A DNA stretch of 64,000 bases from positions 1-64,000 of the forward strand of contig VSCH01000014.1 in NCBI GenBank assembly GCA_047459075.1, given 5' to 3'. Position numbers and translations under genes: made by a program. The first letter of the stretch is position 1. Every line of letters begins with the position of its first letter. Of this stretch, positions 49,480-58,386 are shown piece after piece. This stretch comes from ZC4RG19 sp017577565 (lineage in GTDB: Bacteria; Actinomycetota; Acidimicrobiia; Acidimicrobiales; VFJN01). The notes under the pieces are model-generated. The model did not search any database. It saw only the letters and a list, made by a program, of their open reading frames with translations, and was not told where the DNA came from.

Positions 49480-51201
49480 GTGGCCCGCATCCGCGTCGCG
49501 CTCTGCCAGATCAACACGACCGTCGGCGACCTCGACGGCAACGTCGAGCGCGTGCTGCGCGCCGCCCGGGAGGCCGAGGAGGCGGGCTGCGACCTGGCCG
49601 TCTTCCCCGAGCTGGCGCTGACCGGCTACCCGCCCGAGGACCTGCTGCTGAAGCCCGGCTTCGTCGCCGACAACCGGCGGGCGCTCGACCGGGTGGCGGC
49701 CGCGACCGGCGAGTGCGCCGTGGTCGTCGGGTTCGTCGACGCCGGCCGCGACCTCTACAACGCCGCCGCCGTCTGCGCCCGGGGCCGGGTGCACGCCGTC
49801 TACCACAAGCGCAACCTGCCCAACTACGCGGTCTTCGACGAACAGCGCTACTTCGCCCCCGGCCAGACCACCTCGCCGCTCGTCGAGGTGGCCGGCGTGC
49901 GGGTCGGCGTGTCCGTCTGCGAGGACGCCTTCAACCCCAGCGGGCCCATCGCCACCCAGGCCGACGGCGGGGCCGAGCTGGTGGTCAACATCAACGCCTC
50001 GCCGTACTACGCCAACCGCCTGGCCGAGCGCGAGCGCATGCTGGCCACCCGGGCGTCGGACGCCTCCTGCACGCTCGTCTACGTCAACCAGGTGGGCGGC
50101 CAGGACGAGCTGGTGTTCGACGGCGCCTCGATGGTGTTCGACACCCACGGCGAGCTGGTCGCCCGGGCCCGCCAGTTCGACGAGCAGGTGCTGGTGTGCG
50201 ACATCGACGTCCAACCGGTGTTCCGCAAGCGGCTGCTCGACCCCCGGGGGCGGCGCACCGACGCGCCCCTGCCGGTCGTGACCATCTCGTCGGCGCCCCG
50301 GGTCGACGACCCCACCGACGTCCGGCGGCCCGCGGTGGCCCCCACCCTGCCCCCGGTGCGGGAGGTCTACGAGGCGCTGGTCCTCGGCACCCGCGACTAC
50401 GTGCGCAAGAACGGCTTCACCGACGCGGTCGTCGGGCTGTCGGGCGGCATCGACTCGTCGCTGGTGGCGCTCATCGCCGTCGACGCCCTCGGCGCCGACC
50501 ACGTCCACGGCGTGCTCATGCCGTCCCGCTACTCCAGCGAGCACTCGCTGACCGACGCCGAGAAGCTGGCCACCGAGCTGGGCATCGAGCACCGGGTCAT
50601 CCCCATCGAGCCGGCGCACGCCGCCCTGCTCGACATGCTCGCCCCCAGCTTCGAGGGCCTCGAGCCCGACGTCACCGAGGAGAACCTGCAGTCGCGCATC
50701 CGCGGCGTGGTCCTCATGGCGCTGTCGAACAAGTTCCCGGGCTGGATCGTCCTGACGACCGGGAACAAGAGCGAGAGCGCCGTCGGCTACTCCACCCTCT
50801 ACGGCGACACCGCCGGGGGGTTCGCCGTCATCAAGGACGTGCCCAAGACGCTCGTCTACGAGCTGTGCCGCGACCGCAACGCTCGGGCGGGCCGGGCGCT
50901 CGTGCCCGAGGAGGTGCTCACCAAGCCGCCCTCCGCCGAGCTGCGCCCCGGCCAGCTCGACGAGCAGTCGCTGCCGCCCTACGAGGTGCTCGACCCCATC
51001 CTCGAGGCCTACGTCGAGGACGACCGCACCCGGGCCGAGCTCGTCGGCATGGGGTTCGACCCGGCGCTCGTCGAGCGCGTCACCCGGATGGTCGACGCGG
51101 CGGAGTACAAGCGCCGCCAGACGCCGCCGGGCGTGCGGGTGACGCCCAAGGCCTTCGGCAAGGACCGCCGCGTGCCGATCACCAACCGCTACCGGGGTTG
51201 A
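49480..51201 (+). CDS. nadE: Glutamine-dependent NAD+ synthetase
   Basis: A 573-residue two-domain enzyme that amidates nicotinate adenine dinucleotide to NAD using glutamine. The N-terminal nitrilase domain has the Glu-Lys-Cys triad: E44 (FPELALTGYP), K110 (YHKRNLPNY) and C147 (SVCEDAF). The C-terminal synthetase has SGGIDSS at 321-327 and TTGNKSE. It starts at GTG in the leaderless pattern. It is divergent from glnE, so both glutamine-linked genes share a short promoter region. Confidence 0.95.
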   Translation: MARIRVALCQINTTVGDLDGNVERVLRAAREAEEAGCDLAVFPELALTGYPPEDLLLKPGFVADNRRALDRVAAATGECAVVVGFVDAGRDLYNAAAVCARGRVHAVYHKRNLPNYAVFDEQRYFAPGQTTSPLVEVAGVRVGVSVCEDAFNPSGPIATQADGGAELVVNINASPYYANRLAERERMLATRASDASCTLVYVNQVGGQDELVFDGASMVFDTHGELVARARQFDEQVLVCDIDVQPVFRKRLLDPRGRRTDAPLPVVTISSAPRVDDPTDVRRPAVAPTLPPVREVYEALVLGTRDYVRKNGFTDAVVGLSGGIDSSLVALIAVDALGADHVHGVLMPSRYSSEHSLTDAEKLATELGIEHRVIPIEPAHAALLDMLAPSFEGLEPDVTEENLQSRIRGVVLMALSNKFPGWIVLTTGNKSESAVGYSTLYGDTAGGFAVIKDVPKTLVYELCRDRNARAGRALVPEEVLTKPPSAELRPGQLDEQSLPPYEVLDPILEAYVEDDRTRAELVGMGFDPALVERVTRMVDAAEYKRRQTPPGVRVTPKAFGKDRRVPITNRYRG

Positions 51202-51276
51202 CGGCGACGCCCGCCGCGCCGCACGCGGGGCCCGGCGGATTGCCCCCGGCGCGGCCGCAGCGGCGAAGCTGGGGGC

Positions 51277-51966
51277 GTGAGCGCCGACATGCCCCCACCG
51301 CGACCCGACACCGCCCCGACCCCGGACGGGCCGGCGGTGACGATCCAGGCCGTGCTGTTCGACCTCACCGGCGTCCTCACCTCCTCGCCGTGGCCGGCGC
51401 TGGAGGCCTCGGCCGGCGGCGACCTGGAGCTGCTGACCGGCCCCTACCACGAGGACACCGACCACCCGTGGCACCGCCTGGAGCGGGGCGAGATCACGCT
51501 CGAGGAGTGGCTGCTCGCGGTCACCGCCCTGGCGGAGGAGCAGGGGCGGACGCTCGACCTGTCGCCCATGCGCACGCTGCTCGACGACCTCACCGTCCAC
51601 GAGGACGTCGTCGAGCACGTCGCCGGGCTGCGGGCCGACGGCTACCGGACGGCGCTGGTCACCAACAACGTGCGGGAGGGCGCGTCGACCTGGCGGGCCA
51701 AGCTGCCGGTGGACGACCTGTTCGACGTCGTCGTCGACAGCTCGGCCGTGGGCATGCGCAAGCCCGACCCGGCGATCTTCACCCACACGCTCGACCTGCT
51801 CGGGGGCGTGGCGCCCGAGCGGGCCGTGTTCCTCGACGACGTCGAGAGCAACCTCGCGGGCGCCCGCCGGGCCGGCCTGCACACGATCCTCGTCGGCGAC
51901 CCGCCGGCCGACGCGCTGCGGGCGCTCGATACGCTGCTGGGCCGCCGCGCCGGCACCGGCGTGTGA
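51277..51966 (+). CDS. HAD-IA family hydrolase
   Basis: A 229-residue haloacid-dehalogenase-type phosphatase. Motif I is FDLTGVL: the nucleophile Asp is kept, while the second Asp of DxD is Thr, as in epoxide-hydrolase-associated HAD domains. Motif II is VTNN, the lysine is in RKPDPAIF, and motif IV is FLDDVESN. About 22 Pro-rich residues precede the domain, so the true start could be a little downstream. It is overlapped at its stop by a GTG of the next frame, suggesting an operon. Confidence 0.82.
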   Translation: MSADMPPPRPDTAPTPDGPAVTIQAVLFDLTGVLTSSPWPALEASAGGDLELLTGPYHEDTDHPWHRLERGEITLEEWLLAVTALAEEQGRTLDLSPMRTLLDDLTVHEDVVEHVAGLRADGYRTALVTNNVREGASTWRAKLPVDDLFDVVVDSSAVGMRKPDPAIFTHTLDLLGGVAPERAVFLDDVESNLAGARRAGLHTILVGDPPADALRALDTLLGRRAGTGV

Positions 51967-52007
51967 CGCCGGCGTCCGGACCCGCCCCCGAGCCCCCGAG
52001 GACGCCC

Positions 52008-52541
52008 ATGGCCGACATCGCCGAGACCATCGAGGAGAGCGGCCGCCGCATCGGCAGCCACGCCTGGGTCGAGGCGCGGCTGTTCGAGGTCGTCGGCCGG
52101 TGGTCGGGCACGGTGCCCGAGCCCCGCGCCCGGGTCCTGTTCGCCCGCCAGAGCCACCACCACGCCTGGCACGCCGAGATGTGGCACGACCTCCTGCCCG
52201 CGCTGCCGCACCTGCCGACCGACGAGCTCGTCGCCCCCACGGAGGGCGACGCGGCGCTGGTCGCGGCGCTCGAGGAGCCCGACGCGCCGGCCGGCGGGGA
52301 CGGCGCCGGCGAGCAGGGCGAGGACGGCCGCCTGGCCACCCTGGGCCGGCTCACCGCGCTCTACCGGCGGGTGCTGCCCGAGCTCGCCGCCCGCTACGCC
52401 GACCACCTCGCCCGCACGACGCCCGTGACCGACGGCCCGACCATCCGCGTGCTCCGCCTGGTCACCGCCGACATCGAGGCGGACACGGCCGAGGGCGAGG
52501 CGCTGATCGAGGCCCTCGGCGGGCCCCACCCCCCGACCTGA
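52008..52541 (+). CDS. Helical protein of unknown function
   Basis: A 177-residue acidic protein. A His-rich stretch (RQSHHHAWHAEMWHD) near residues 46-60 and regularly spaced acidic residues suggest a helical bundle that could bind metal, perhaps ferritin-like, but no family is recognised. The frame also opens at GTG 51963, overlapping the HAD stop (GTGA); ATG 52008 is chosen because GAGGA lies upstream. Co-transcription with the HAD gene is likely. Confidence 0.65.
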   Translation: MADIAETIEESGRRIGSHAWVEARLFEVVGRWSGTVPEPRARVLFARQSHHHAWHAEMWHDLLPALPHLPTDELVAPTEGDAALVAALEEPDAPAGGDGAGEQGEDGRLATLGRLTALYRRVLPELAARYADHLARTTPVTDGPTIRVLRLVTADIEADTAEGEALIEALGGPHPPT

Positions 52542-52560
52542 GGCGCCGCTCCCGGCCCGG

Positions 52561-52761
52561 TCAGCCCGGCGAGGGATCGACCCCGAGCAGGCGACGCAGC
52601 GGCGCCCGCATGGGCGGCGGCGGGGCGTCGCGGCCGGTCGACCGCAGCACCCGGAGGACCGCCGCCAGCTCGGTCAGTCCCCGGAGGTCCGGGCGCGGGC
52701 GCGCGACCTCGCCCGCGAGGAGGCGCTCGGCGTCGGTCCCGGTCAGCTCGGTGGAGGACAT
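52561..52761 (-). CDS. 66-residue protein downstream of the ECF-type sigma factor
   Basis: A short frame with ATG and GTAGGG upstream. The protein begins SSTELTGTDAERLLAG and contains a Pro/Arg-rich tail; no membrane segment is seen. It follows the sigma factor gene by 81 bp in the same direction, where an anti-sigma factor often lies, but it is too short to be a normal one. Function unknown; it may be a degenerate or novel sigma partner. Confidence 0.5.
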   Translation of the reverse strand: MSSTELTGTDAERLLAGEVARPRPDLRGLTELAAVLRVLRSTGRDAPPPPMRAPLRRLLGVDPSPG

Positions 52762-52771
52762 CCCTACCCGT

Positions 52772-52785
52772 CGCGAACGTTCGCG
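52772..52785. promoter_or_regulatory. 14-bp perfect palindrome
   Basis: CGCGAACGTTCGCG, in the gap between the sigma factor gene and the 66-residue gene, 11 bp before the latter's ATG. An operator is possible. Confidence 0.45.
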
Positions 52786-52842
52786 GGGCCGCGCCGGATA
52801 TGGGCACGCCGGAGGGGACCGCTGCCGCCGTGCGGCGGCCGG

Positions 52843-53448
52843 TCACACGAGGGCGACCTGGTTCTCGAGGTGGCGGCGCAGGGACGCCAGCGCCCGGTGC
52901 TGCAGCGCCTTGACCGCGCCCTCGCGCTTGCCGAGCAGACGGGCCACCTCCTCGACGGACAGGTCGGCGACCACCCGCAGCAGCACGACGTCGCGCTGGT
53001 CGGGCGACAGGACGCCGAGCAGCTCGCGCACGCTCTCGTGGGACAGGAGCGCGAAGGCGTCCTCCTCGACGTCGCCCCAGTCGGCGCTGGTGTCCTCGAC
53101 GCCGACCTCACCCTGGAGCATCGGCTGGCGGCTGTTGCGCCGCCGGTCGTCGACCATCCGGTGGTGGGCGATCGTGAACAGCCACGACCTGAAGCTGCGG
53201 TCGTCGCCCTCGAACCCGCCCAGCTTGCGGTGGACCTGGGCGAAGACGTCGTTGGTCAGGCCGTCGGGGTCGCTGGCCCGGTGCCAGCGGAGGTACGAGG
53301 CGACCTGGCCGGCGAAGCGGCGGTAGAGGTGCTCGAAGGCGATCGGGCAGCCGGCCCGGGCGTCGTGGACGAGTGCGGTGACCGGGAGGTCGCGGCGGAA
53401 GCGGCTCGGCGACGTGGTCGCTTGGCTCCGTCGGTCGCTGGACTGCAC
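52843..53448 (-). CDS. ECF-type RNA polymerase sigma factor
   Basis: A 201-residue sigma-70-family factor with regions 2 and 4 only. Region 2 includes FEHLYRRFAGQVASYL and DRSFRSWLFTIAHHRMVDDRRR (the -10 recognition helix). Region 4 contains LSPDQRDVVLLRVVADLSVEEVARLLGK-like sequence. It starts at GTG with GGAAGGAC upstream and a TAAGGT -10 at 53518-53523. It is divergent from the RpoD-family gene. The stress signal is unknown. Confidence 0.9.
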   Translation of the reverse strand: MQSSDRRSQATTSPSRFRRDLPVTALVHDARAGCPIAFEHLYRRFAGQVASYLRWHRASDPDGLTNDVFAQVHRKLGGFEGDDRSFRSWLFTIAHHRMVDDRRRNSRQPMLQGEVGVEDTSADWGDVEEDAFALLSHESVRELLGVLSPDQRDVVLLRVVADLSVEEVARLLGKREGAVKALQHRALASLRRHLENQVALV

Positions 53449-53517
53449 GTGAGTCCTTCCCCCCGGATCTCCCAGGCCGTCGGCGGTCGGTGTCGTCGCT
53501 GCCGTCCCCGGCCGGTC

Positions 53518-53523
53518 ACCTTA
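53518..53523 (-). promoter_or_regulatory. -10 element of the ECF-type sigma gene
   Basis: TAAGGT on the minus strand, about 69 nt before the GTG at 53448. Confidence 0.4.
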
Positions 53524-53619
53524 GCCAACGGCGACCGGCGACGCCGGGTGACCGTGGTCGCCGGGGTCGGGTCCGTCACCCGTCGTGGGCGTCGAGGTGG
53601 TCACTCTTGACCGCACCGG

Positions 53620-53625
53620 TATCCT
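53620..53625 (+). promoter_or_regulatory. Probable -10 of the RpoD-family sigma gene with long leader
   Basis: TATCCT. If used, the 5' leader before the TTG at 53757 is about 125 nt. The 309-bp gap 53449-53756 otherwise contains only the two divergent promoters. Confidence 0.4.
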
Positions 53626-53756
53626 TTGACGCGCCCAGGTTGCCCGGAGGTGACCTGGGGCACCGAGTCGACCGTGTCCGCTCCGGGAGCTGTTTCCGTC
53701 CCCGGGGTGACGCGGGGCTCCGCACGGACCGAGTCAGACGCGAGAAGGACGTTACG

Positions 53757-54692
<936 letters not shown>

Positions 54693-54716
54693 CCCGACCG
54701 GGCAACGGCACGTTCC

Positions 54717-54742
54717 CGGGGCGCCCCGCCGGGGGCGCCCCG
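54717..54742 (+). terminator. Hairpin after the RpoD-family sigma gene
   Basis: An 11-bp perfect inverted repeat with a 4-nt loop, 24 bp past the stop, also positioned for the convergent channel gene. Confidence 0.65.
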
Positions 54743-54776
54743 TGTCGCGCCCGGGCCCGGGGCCCGGCCGGCCCGG

Positions 54777-56480
54777 TCAGCGCACGCCCGTGCGCTCGAG
54801 GATCTCGTCCAGCCGCAGCACGTCGCTGGTGGTGACGATGCCGACGAACCGGTCGTCGTTGTCGACGACCGCGAGGACGTCGGTGTCGCCCCGCTCCATC
54901 GCCTGCACGGCGTCGCGCACCAGCCAGGTCGGCCGGCCCCGGGTGAGGTCGGTCCGGGCGATCTCCCGCACCTCGGTGGTGGCCCACGCCTCGCGGCGGA
55001 CGGCGACGACCTCGTCGAGGACCGCCATCCCCCGGTAGCGGTTGCCCTCGTCGACCACGGGCACCGCCCGCCGCCGCTGCCCGACGAGGTGCACGGTGAG
55101 GAACTCCTCGATCGTGGCGTCGGGCGGCACCGTGCGGACGTCGGTCGTCATGACCGCGGTGATGGGCAGCTCGAAGCGGCGCTCCAGGTGGCCGAGCCGG
55201 CCGGCCCGCTGGTACCGGGCCACCGAGTGCGAGTCGCCGACGAGCAGCTGCGACGCCGCCGTGGCGAGCAGCGCCGGCACGACGAAGGCCGGGCTGCCGG
55301 TCGTCTCGGCGACGAACACGACGCCGGCCAGCGGCGTGCGGTAGCCGGCGCCGAGGAAGGCCGCCATGCCGACGACCACGAGCAGGTCGATGTCGTCCAT
55401 GCCCAGGGCGCTGGCCGCCACCCGGCCGGTCAGCGCGCCGGTGACCACCAGCGGGATGAACAGGCCGCCGACGCCGCCGGCGCCGTAGGTGGCCATGACC
55501 GCGGCGACCCGCACGAGGAGCAGGAGGACGACGAGCCACACGCCGTGCTCCGGGTCGGTCGCCCAGGCGATGGCGTCGTAGCCGGGGCCGAGCGACAGGG
55601 GCGCGTCGAGGGCCGCGTCGGACACCCAGGCCAGCAGCGCGAGCATCGCCCCGCCGACGGCCAGGCGGGTCAGCCACGGGACGGCGACCACCTGCTCGCT
55701 GCGCAGGTGGTTGATGGCGACGCTGAACAGGCGGGCGCCGAGGCCGCACAGGACGCCGATCAGCAGGGCGCCGCCGATCTCCCGCCACCCGAAGCCGAAG
55801 GTGCCCGCGACGGGCAGGAGCGGGTCGGTGCCCTTGACCGCCGCGAAGGTCAGGTAGCTCGTCGCCGCGGCCACCATCGCCGGCAGGACGTTGCGGCGGG
55901 CCACGTCGGCCCGGTACGGGACCTCGATGGCGAAGAGCGCGCCCGCGGCCGGCGCCTTGAACACCGCGGCGACGCCGGCGGCCGCCCCGGCGACGAGCAG
56001 CAGCTTGGCGTCCTCGCGGGAGAAGAACCGGCTGAAGCGGCGCTGCAGACCGGCACCGACGACGGAGCCGGCGTAGATGGACGGGCCCTCGAGGCCCAGC
56101 GCACCGCCGTAGCCGATCGTGCCGATGCTGGCGAGCACGCGGGCGACGGCGGGGCGGGGGTCGATGCGGTGATCGGCCTGCTCGTGGAAGGCGCGGATGT
56201 ACTCATCGGACGTCGTCGGGCTCGCGCCGTCGCCGATCCACCGCAGGCACACGCCCGCGACGAGCAGGCCGAGGGTCGGGGCCAGCGCCTGGAGGGCGAG
56301 GGGCTGGTCGGCGACCGCCGCGAAGAGCCACTCGACGGTGGCGTGCTCGATGGCCAGGACGACCGCGCCGACGAGGACGCCGGTCACCGCCGCGAGCAGC
56401 AGCGTCTGGTTGGTGCGACGCCCGATGACCCGCGCCTCGGACTGCCGACGGGTGGACAGCAGCGGACGAGACGCGAGCAT
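54777..56480 (-). CDS. CLC-type chloride channel/transporter with C-terminal CBS pair
   Basis: A 567-residue integral membrane protein. CLC signatures: GGALGLEGPSIYAGS, with the gating glutamate in GLEGP; FKAPAAGALFAIE; and GAGGVGGLFIPL, followed by about ten hydrophobic helices in all. Two CBS domains fill about the last 120 residues and may bind nucleotides. Chloride or proton-coupled chloride transport is expected; no gating residue is missing. The start at ATG 56480 fits TAATGT 8 nt upstream. An ATG at 56492 would lie inside that -10. Confidence 0.88.
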   Translation of the reverse strand: MLASRPLLSTRRQSEARVIGRRTNQTLLLAAVTGVLVGAVVLAIEHATVEWLFAAVADQPLALQALAPTLGLLVAGVCLRWIGDGASPTTSDEYIRAFHEQADHRIDPRPAVARVLASIGTIGYGGALGLEGPSIYAGSVVGAGLQRRFSRFFSREDAKLLLVAGAAAGVAAVFKAPAAGALFAIEVPYRADVARRNVLPAMVAAATSYLTFAAVKGTDPLLPVAGTFGFGWREIGGALLIGVLCGLGARLFSVAINHLRSEQVVAVPWLTRLAVGGAMLALLAWVSDAALDAPLSLGPGYDAIAWATDPEHGVWLVVLLLLVRVAAVMATYGAGGVGGLFIPLVVTGALTGRVAASALGMDDIDLLVVVGMAAFLGAGYRTPLAGVVFVAETTGSPAFVVPALLATAASQLLVGDSHSVARYQRAGRLGHLERRFELPITAVMTTDVRTVPPDATIEEFLTVHLVGQRRRAVPVVDEGNRYRGMAVLDEVVAVRREAWATTEVREIARTDLTRGRPTWLVRDAVQAMERGDTDVLAVVDNDDRFVGIVTTSDVLRLDEILERTGVR

Positions 56481-56488
56481 GAGCGCAG

Positions 56489-56494
56489 ACATTA
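56489..56494 (-). promoter_or_regulatory. -10 element of the CLC gene (leaderless)
   Basis: TAATGT on the minus strand, 8 nt from the ATG at 56480; it overlaps the upstream ATG. Confidence 0.45.
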
Positions 56495-56621
56495 CGTCGC
56501 CGGTGGCGGGCCGCCGGAAGCGGGGGAGGGCGGCCCGGGCCCGTCCGGACGGGGTCGCCGTGACCCCCGGGCCGGCCGCGCCGGCGTCACGAGATCGCGT
56601 CGAACGCGGCCGCCGGGACCG

Positions 56622-57548
56622 CTACGATCGCCGCCATGAAGAAGCTGCTGCTGCTCGTCGTGATCGCTGCCCTGGCCACCATCGCCACGAAGAAGGTGCG
56701 CTCGGCCTGACGTTCGGGACGGCCCTCCCCGCTCCCCCGGTGCCACGCCGCGGGGGTGGTGAGGGCCGTCGCCGTTCCCACGCCCAGCGCGCCAGCACCC
56801 CCACGCCCACGGCGGCCAGCAGCGCGCCGCCGCCCACGGCGGCGTGGCGGGGTGCCGGCAGGGGGACGCGCTCCCGCAGGGGAACCCGGCGGGTGAAGCG
56901 CCGGACCTCCCAGCCGCGCCGGCGGGCGGTGCGCAGCAGCTCGCGGTCGGGGTTGACCGCGACCGGGTGCCCGACCGCCTCCAGCATCGGGAGGTCGGTG
57001 GCCGAGTCGCTGTAGGCGTACGACGCCGCCAGGTCGAGGCCGTCGCGGGCGGCGACGGCCTCGATGGCCTCGCGCTTGTGGGGCCCGTAGCAGTAGAACT
57101 CGGTGCGGCCGGTGTAGCGGCCGTGCTCGTCGAGCTCGGCCCGGGTGGCGATCGCCTCGTCCACCCCCAGGTAGCGGGCCAGCGGGGCCACGATCTCCTC
57201 GGGCGAGGCGGACACGAGGAAGACCTTCCGCCCGGCCGCCCGGTGCTCGCGGATGAGCTCGAGCGCCTCGTCGTAGACGATGGGCTCGACCACCTCGACG
57301 AGGGTGTCCCGCACGATGGCGCTGATCTCCGCCTGGTCCCACCCCCTGGTCAGCCGCAGCACGGAGTCCCGCAGCTTGTCGAGCTTCCGCTGCGAGGCGC
57401 CGAACTGGGCGTAGACCAGCTGCCCCCAGGCGGCCCGCAGCAGCGTGCGCCGCGACAGCAGGCCCGCCCGGTGCAGCGGGCCGCTGAAGGCCACCATCGA
57501 GGCCTTGGCGATGACGGTCTTGTCGAGGTCGAAGAAGGCCGCCTCCAC
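56622..57548 (-). CDS. HAD-IB hydrolase with C-terminal membrane anchor
   Basis: A 308-residue phosphoserine-phosphatase-like HAD protein. The nucleophile pair is D7/D9 in FDLDKT, motif II is S113 in LVSASP, the lysine is near K158 and motif IV is SDSATDLPML near 180. One membrane helix lies at 236-256. The last 50 residues are Arg/Ser/Trp-rich and are antisense to the 24-residue peptide gene, so the functional protein may effectively end earlier. GTG 57548 has TAGGGT 8 nt upstream. Such proteins may act on phospholipid or amino-acid phosphates; the substrate is unknown. Confidence 0.83.
   Translation of the reverse strand: MEAAFFDLDKTVIAKASMVAFSGPLHRAGLLSRRTLLRAAWGQLVYAQFGASQRKLDKLRDSVLRLTRGWDQAEISAIVRDTLVEVVEPIVYDEALELIREHRAAGRKVFLVSASPEEIVAPLARYLGVDEAIATRAELDEHGRYTGRTEFYCYGPHKREAIEAVAARDGLDLAASYAYSDSATDLPMLEAVGHPVAVNPDRELLRTARRRGWEVRRFTRRVPLRERVPLPAPRHAAVGGGALLAAVGVGVLARWAWERRRPSPPPRRGTGGAGRAVPNVRPSAPSSWRWWPGQRSRRAAAASSWRRS
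56623..56628 (+). promoter_or_regulatory. -10 element of the 24-residue peptide gene (leaderless)
   Basis: TACGAT, 7 nt before the ATG at 56636. Confidence 0.55.
56636..56710 (+). CDS. 24-residue membrane peptide (DLW-39-like start)
   Basis: A 25-codon frame, ATG to TGA. It starts MKKLLLLVVIAAL and ends TKKVRSA, so it is one short hydrophobic helix between basic ends. Its N-terminus resembles the tiny DLW-39 proteins of actinomycetes, without their DLW tail. A TACGAT 7 nt upstream fits the leaderless promoters of this window, which supports real expression. It lies wholly antisense to the 3' end of the HAD gene at 56622-57548. Confidence 0.55.
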   Translation: MKKLLLLVVIAALATIATKKVRSA

Positions 57549-57556
57549 GGGCGCCG

Positions 57557-57562
57557 ACCCTA
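57557..57562 (-). promoter_or_regulatory. -10 element of the HAD-IB gene (leaderless)
   Basis: TAGGGT on the minus strand, 8 nt from the GTG at 57548. Confidence 0.55.
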
Positions 57563-57641
57563 CCGGCGGGCGTCCGGCCGCCCCGCGTGACCTCCGGCGC
57601 GCCGTGGATCGGACCCCTTGATGTCGCCCGTGGCGTCTGCG

Positions 57642-57647
57642 TAACCT
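57642..57647 (+). promoter_or_regulatory. -10 element of the Tad locus
   Basis: TAACCT. It would give a leader of about 87 nt to the GTG at 57741, which has TGGAGG. Confidence 0.4.
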
Positions 57648-57740
57648 TCGGCCCCCTCGCTGATGCCCGGGTGCCGTCCACCGCCCGCGGCAGGCCGTCG
57701 CTCCACGCCCTCGTCGCCCGCCGCCTGCCGTGGAGGTCCC

Positions 57741-58385
57741 GTGCTCGTCGCCTGCTGGTCGGTCAAGGGCGGGGTCGGCACCAGCGTCGTCGCCGCCTCG
57801 CTCGCCCTGCTGCTCGCCCGCGACGCGGCGCCCGGCGCGGTGCTCGCCGACCTGGCCGGCGACGCGCCCGCCGTGCTCGGGCTGCCCGAGCCGGCGGGCC
57901 CGGGGCTGGCCGGCTGGCTGGCCGCCGGGCCGGAGGTGCCGACCGACGGCCTCGCCCGGCTCGAGGTCGAGGCCGCCCCGGGGCTGGGGCTGCTGCCCCG
58001 GGGCGACGGACCGCTGGCGCCGGCCCGGGCCCGCGTGCTGGCCGCCGTGCTCGACCGCTCGCCCCGGCCGGCGGTCGTCGACTGCGGCCGCTGCGGCGAC
58101 CCGGCGGTCGACGAGGTCATCCGGCGGGCGCCCGTGTCGCTGCTCGTCACCCGCCCCTGCTACCTGGCCGTGCGCCGGGCCGCGACGGCGCCGCTGCGGC
58201 CCACCGGGGTCGTCCTGGTCGACGAGCCCGGCCGCGTCCTGTCCGCCGGCGACGTCGAGGCGGCCGTGCGCACCCGGGTCGTGGCCCGGGTGCTCGTCGA
58301 CCCGCTCGTCGCCCGCCTCGTCGACGCCGGGCTCCTCACCGGCCGGCTGCCCCGCACCCTCCACGTCCTGCGGGAGGTGGCCTGA
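57741..58385 (+). CDS. CpaE/MinD-like ATPase of the Tad locus
   Basis: A 214-residue SIMIBI-type protein at the head of the pilus locus. The loop SVKGGVGTS near residue 8 is a deviant Walker A with a final Ser instead of Lys-Thr, so ATP hydrolysis may be impaired. Such proteins position the Tad apparatus at a cell pole or septum. GTG 57741 is preferred to ATG 57663 because of TGGAGG 7 nt before it and because the upstream codons lack homology. It ends 1 bp before the tadA GTG. Confidence 0.8.
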   Translation: MLVACWSVKGGVGTSVVAASLALLLARDAAPGAVLADLAGDAPAVLGLPEPAGPGLAGWLAAGPEVPTDGLARLEVEAAPGLGLLPRGDGPLAPARARVLAAVLDRSPRPAVVDCGRCGDPAVDEVIRRAPVSLLVTRPCYLAVRRAATAPLRPTGVVLVDEPGRVLSAGDVEAAVRTRVVARVLVDPLVARLVDAGLLTGRLPRTLHVLREVA

Positions 58386-58386
58386 G

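Noticed and set aside
46732..51201. A plus-strand open frame of almost 1,490 codons that ends as nadE
   Set aside because: Everything before 49480 is antisense to glnE, Gly/Arg/Pro-rich with no domains. High GC removes stop codons from shadow frames. Only the nadE part is real.
49420..51882. Upstream extension of the glnE frame on the minus strand
   Set aside because: It is antisense to nadE and the HAD gene, His/Val/Gly-rich, with no homology. GlnE has its expected length from 49419.
53607..53625. TTGACC followed by TATCCT as a full -35/-10 promoter
   Set aside because: Only 7 bp separates them, far from the 16-18 bp required; TATCCT alone is kept as a possible -10.
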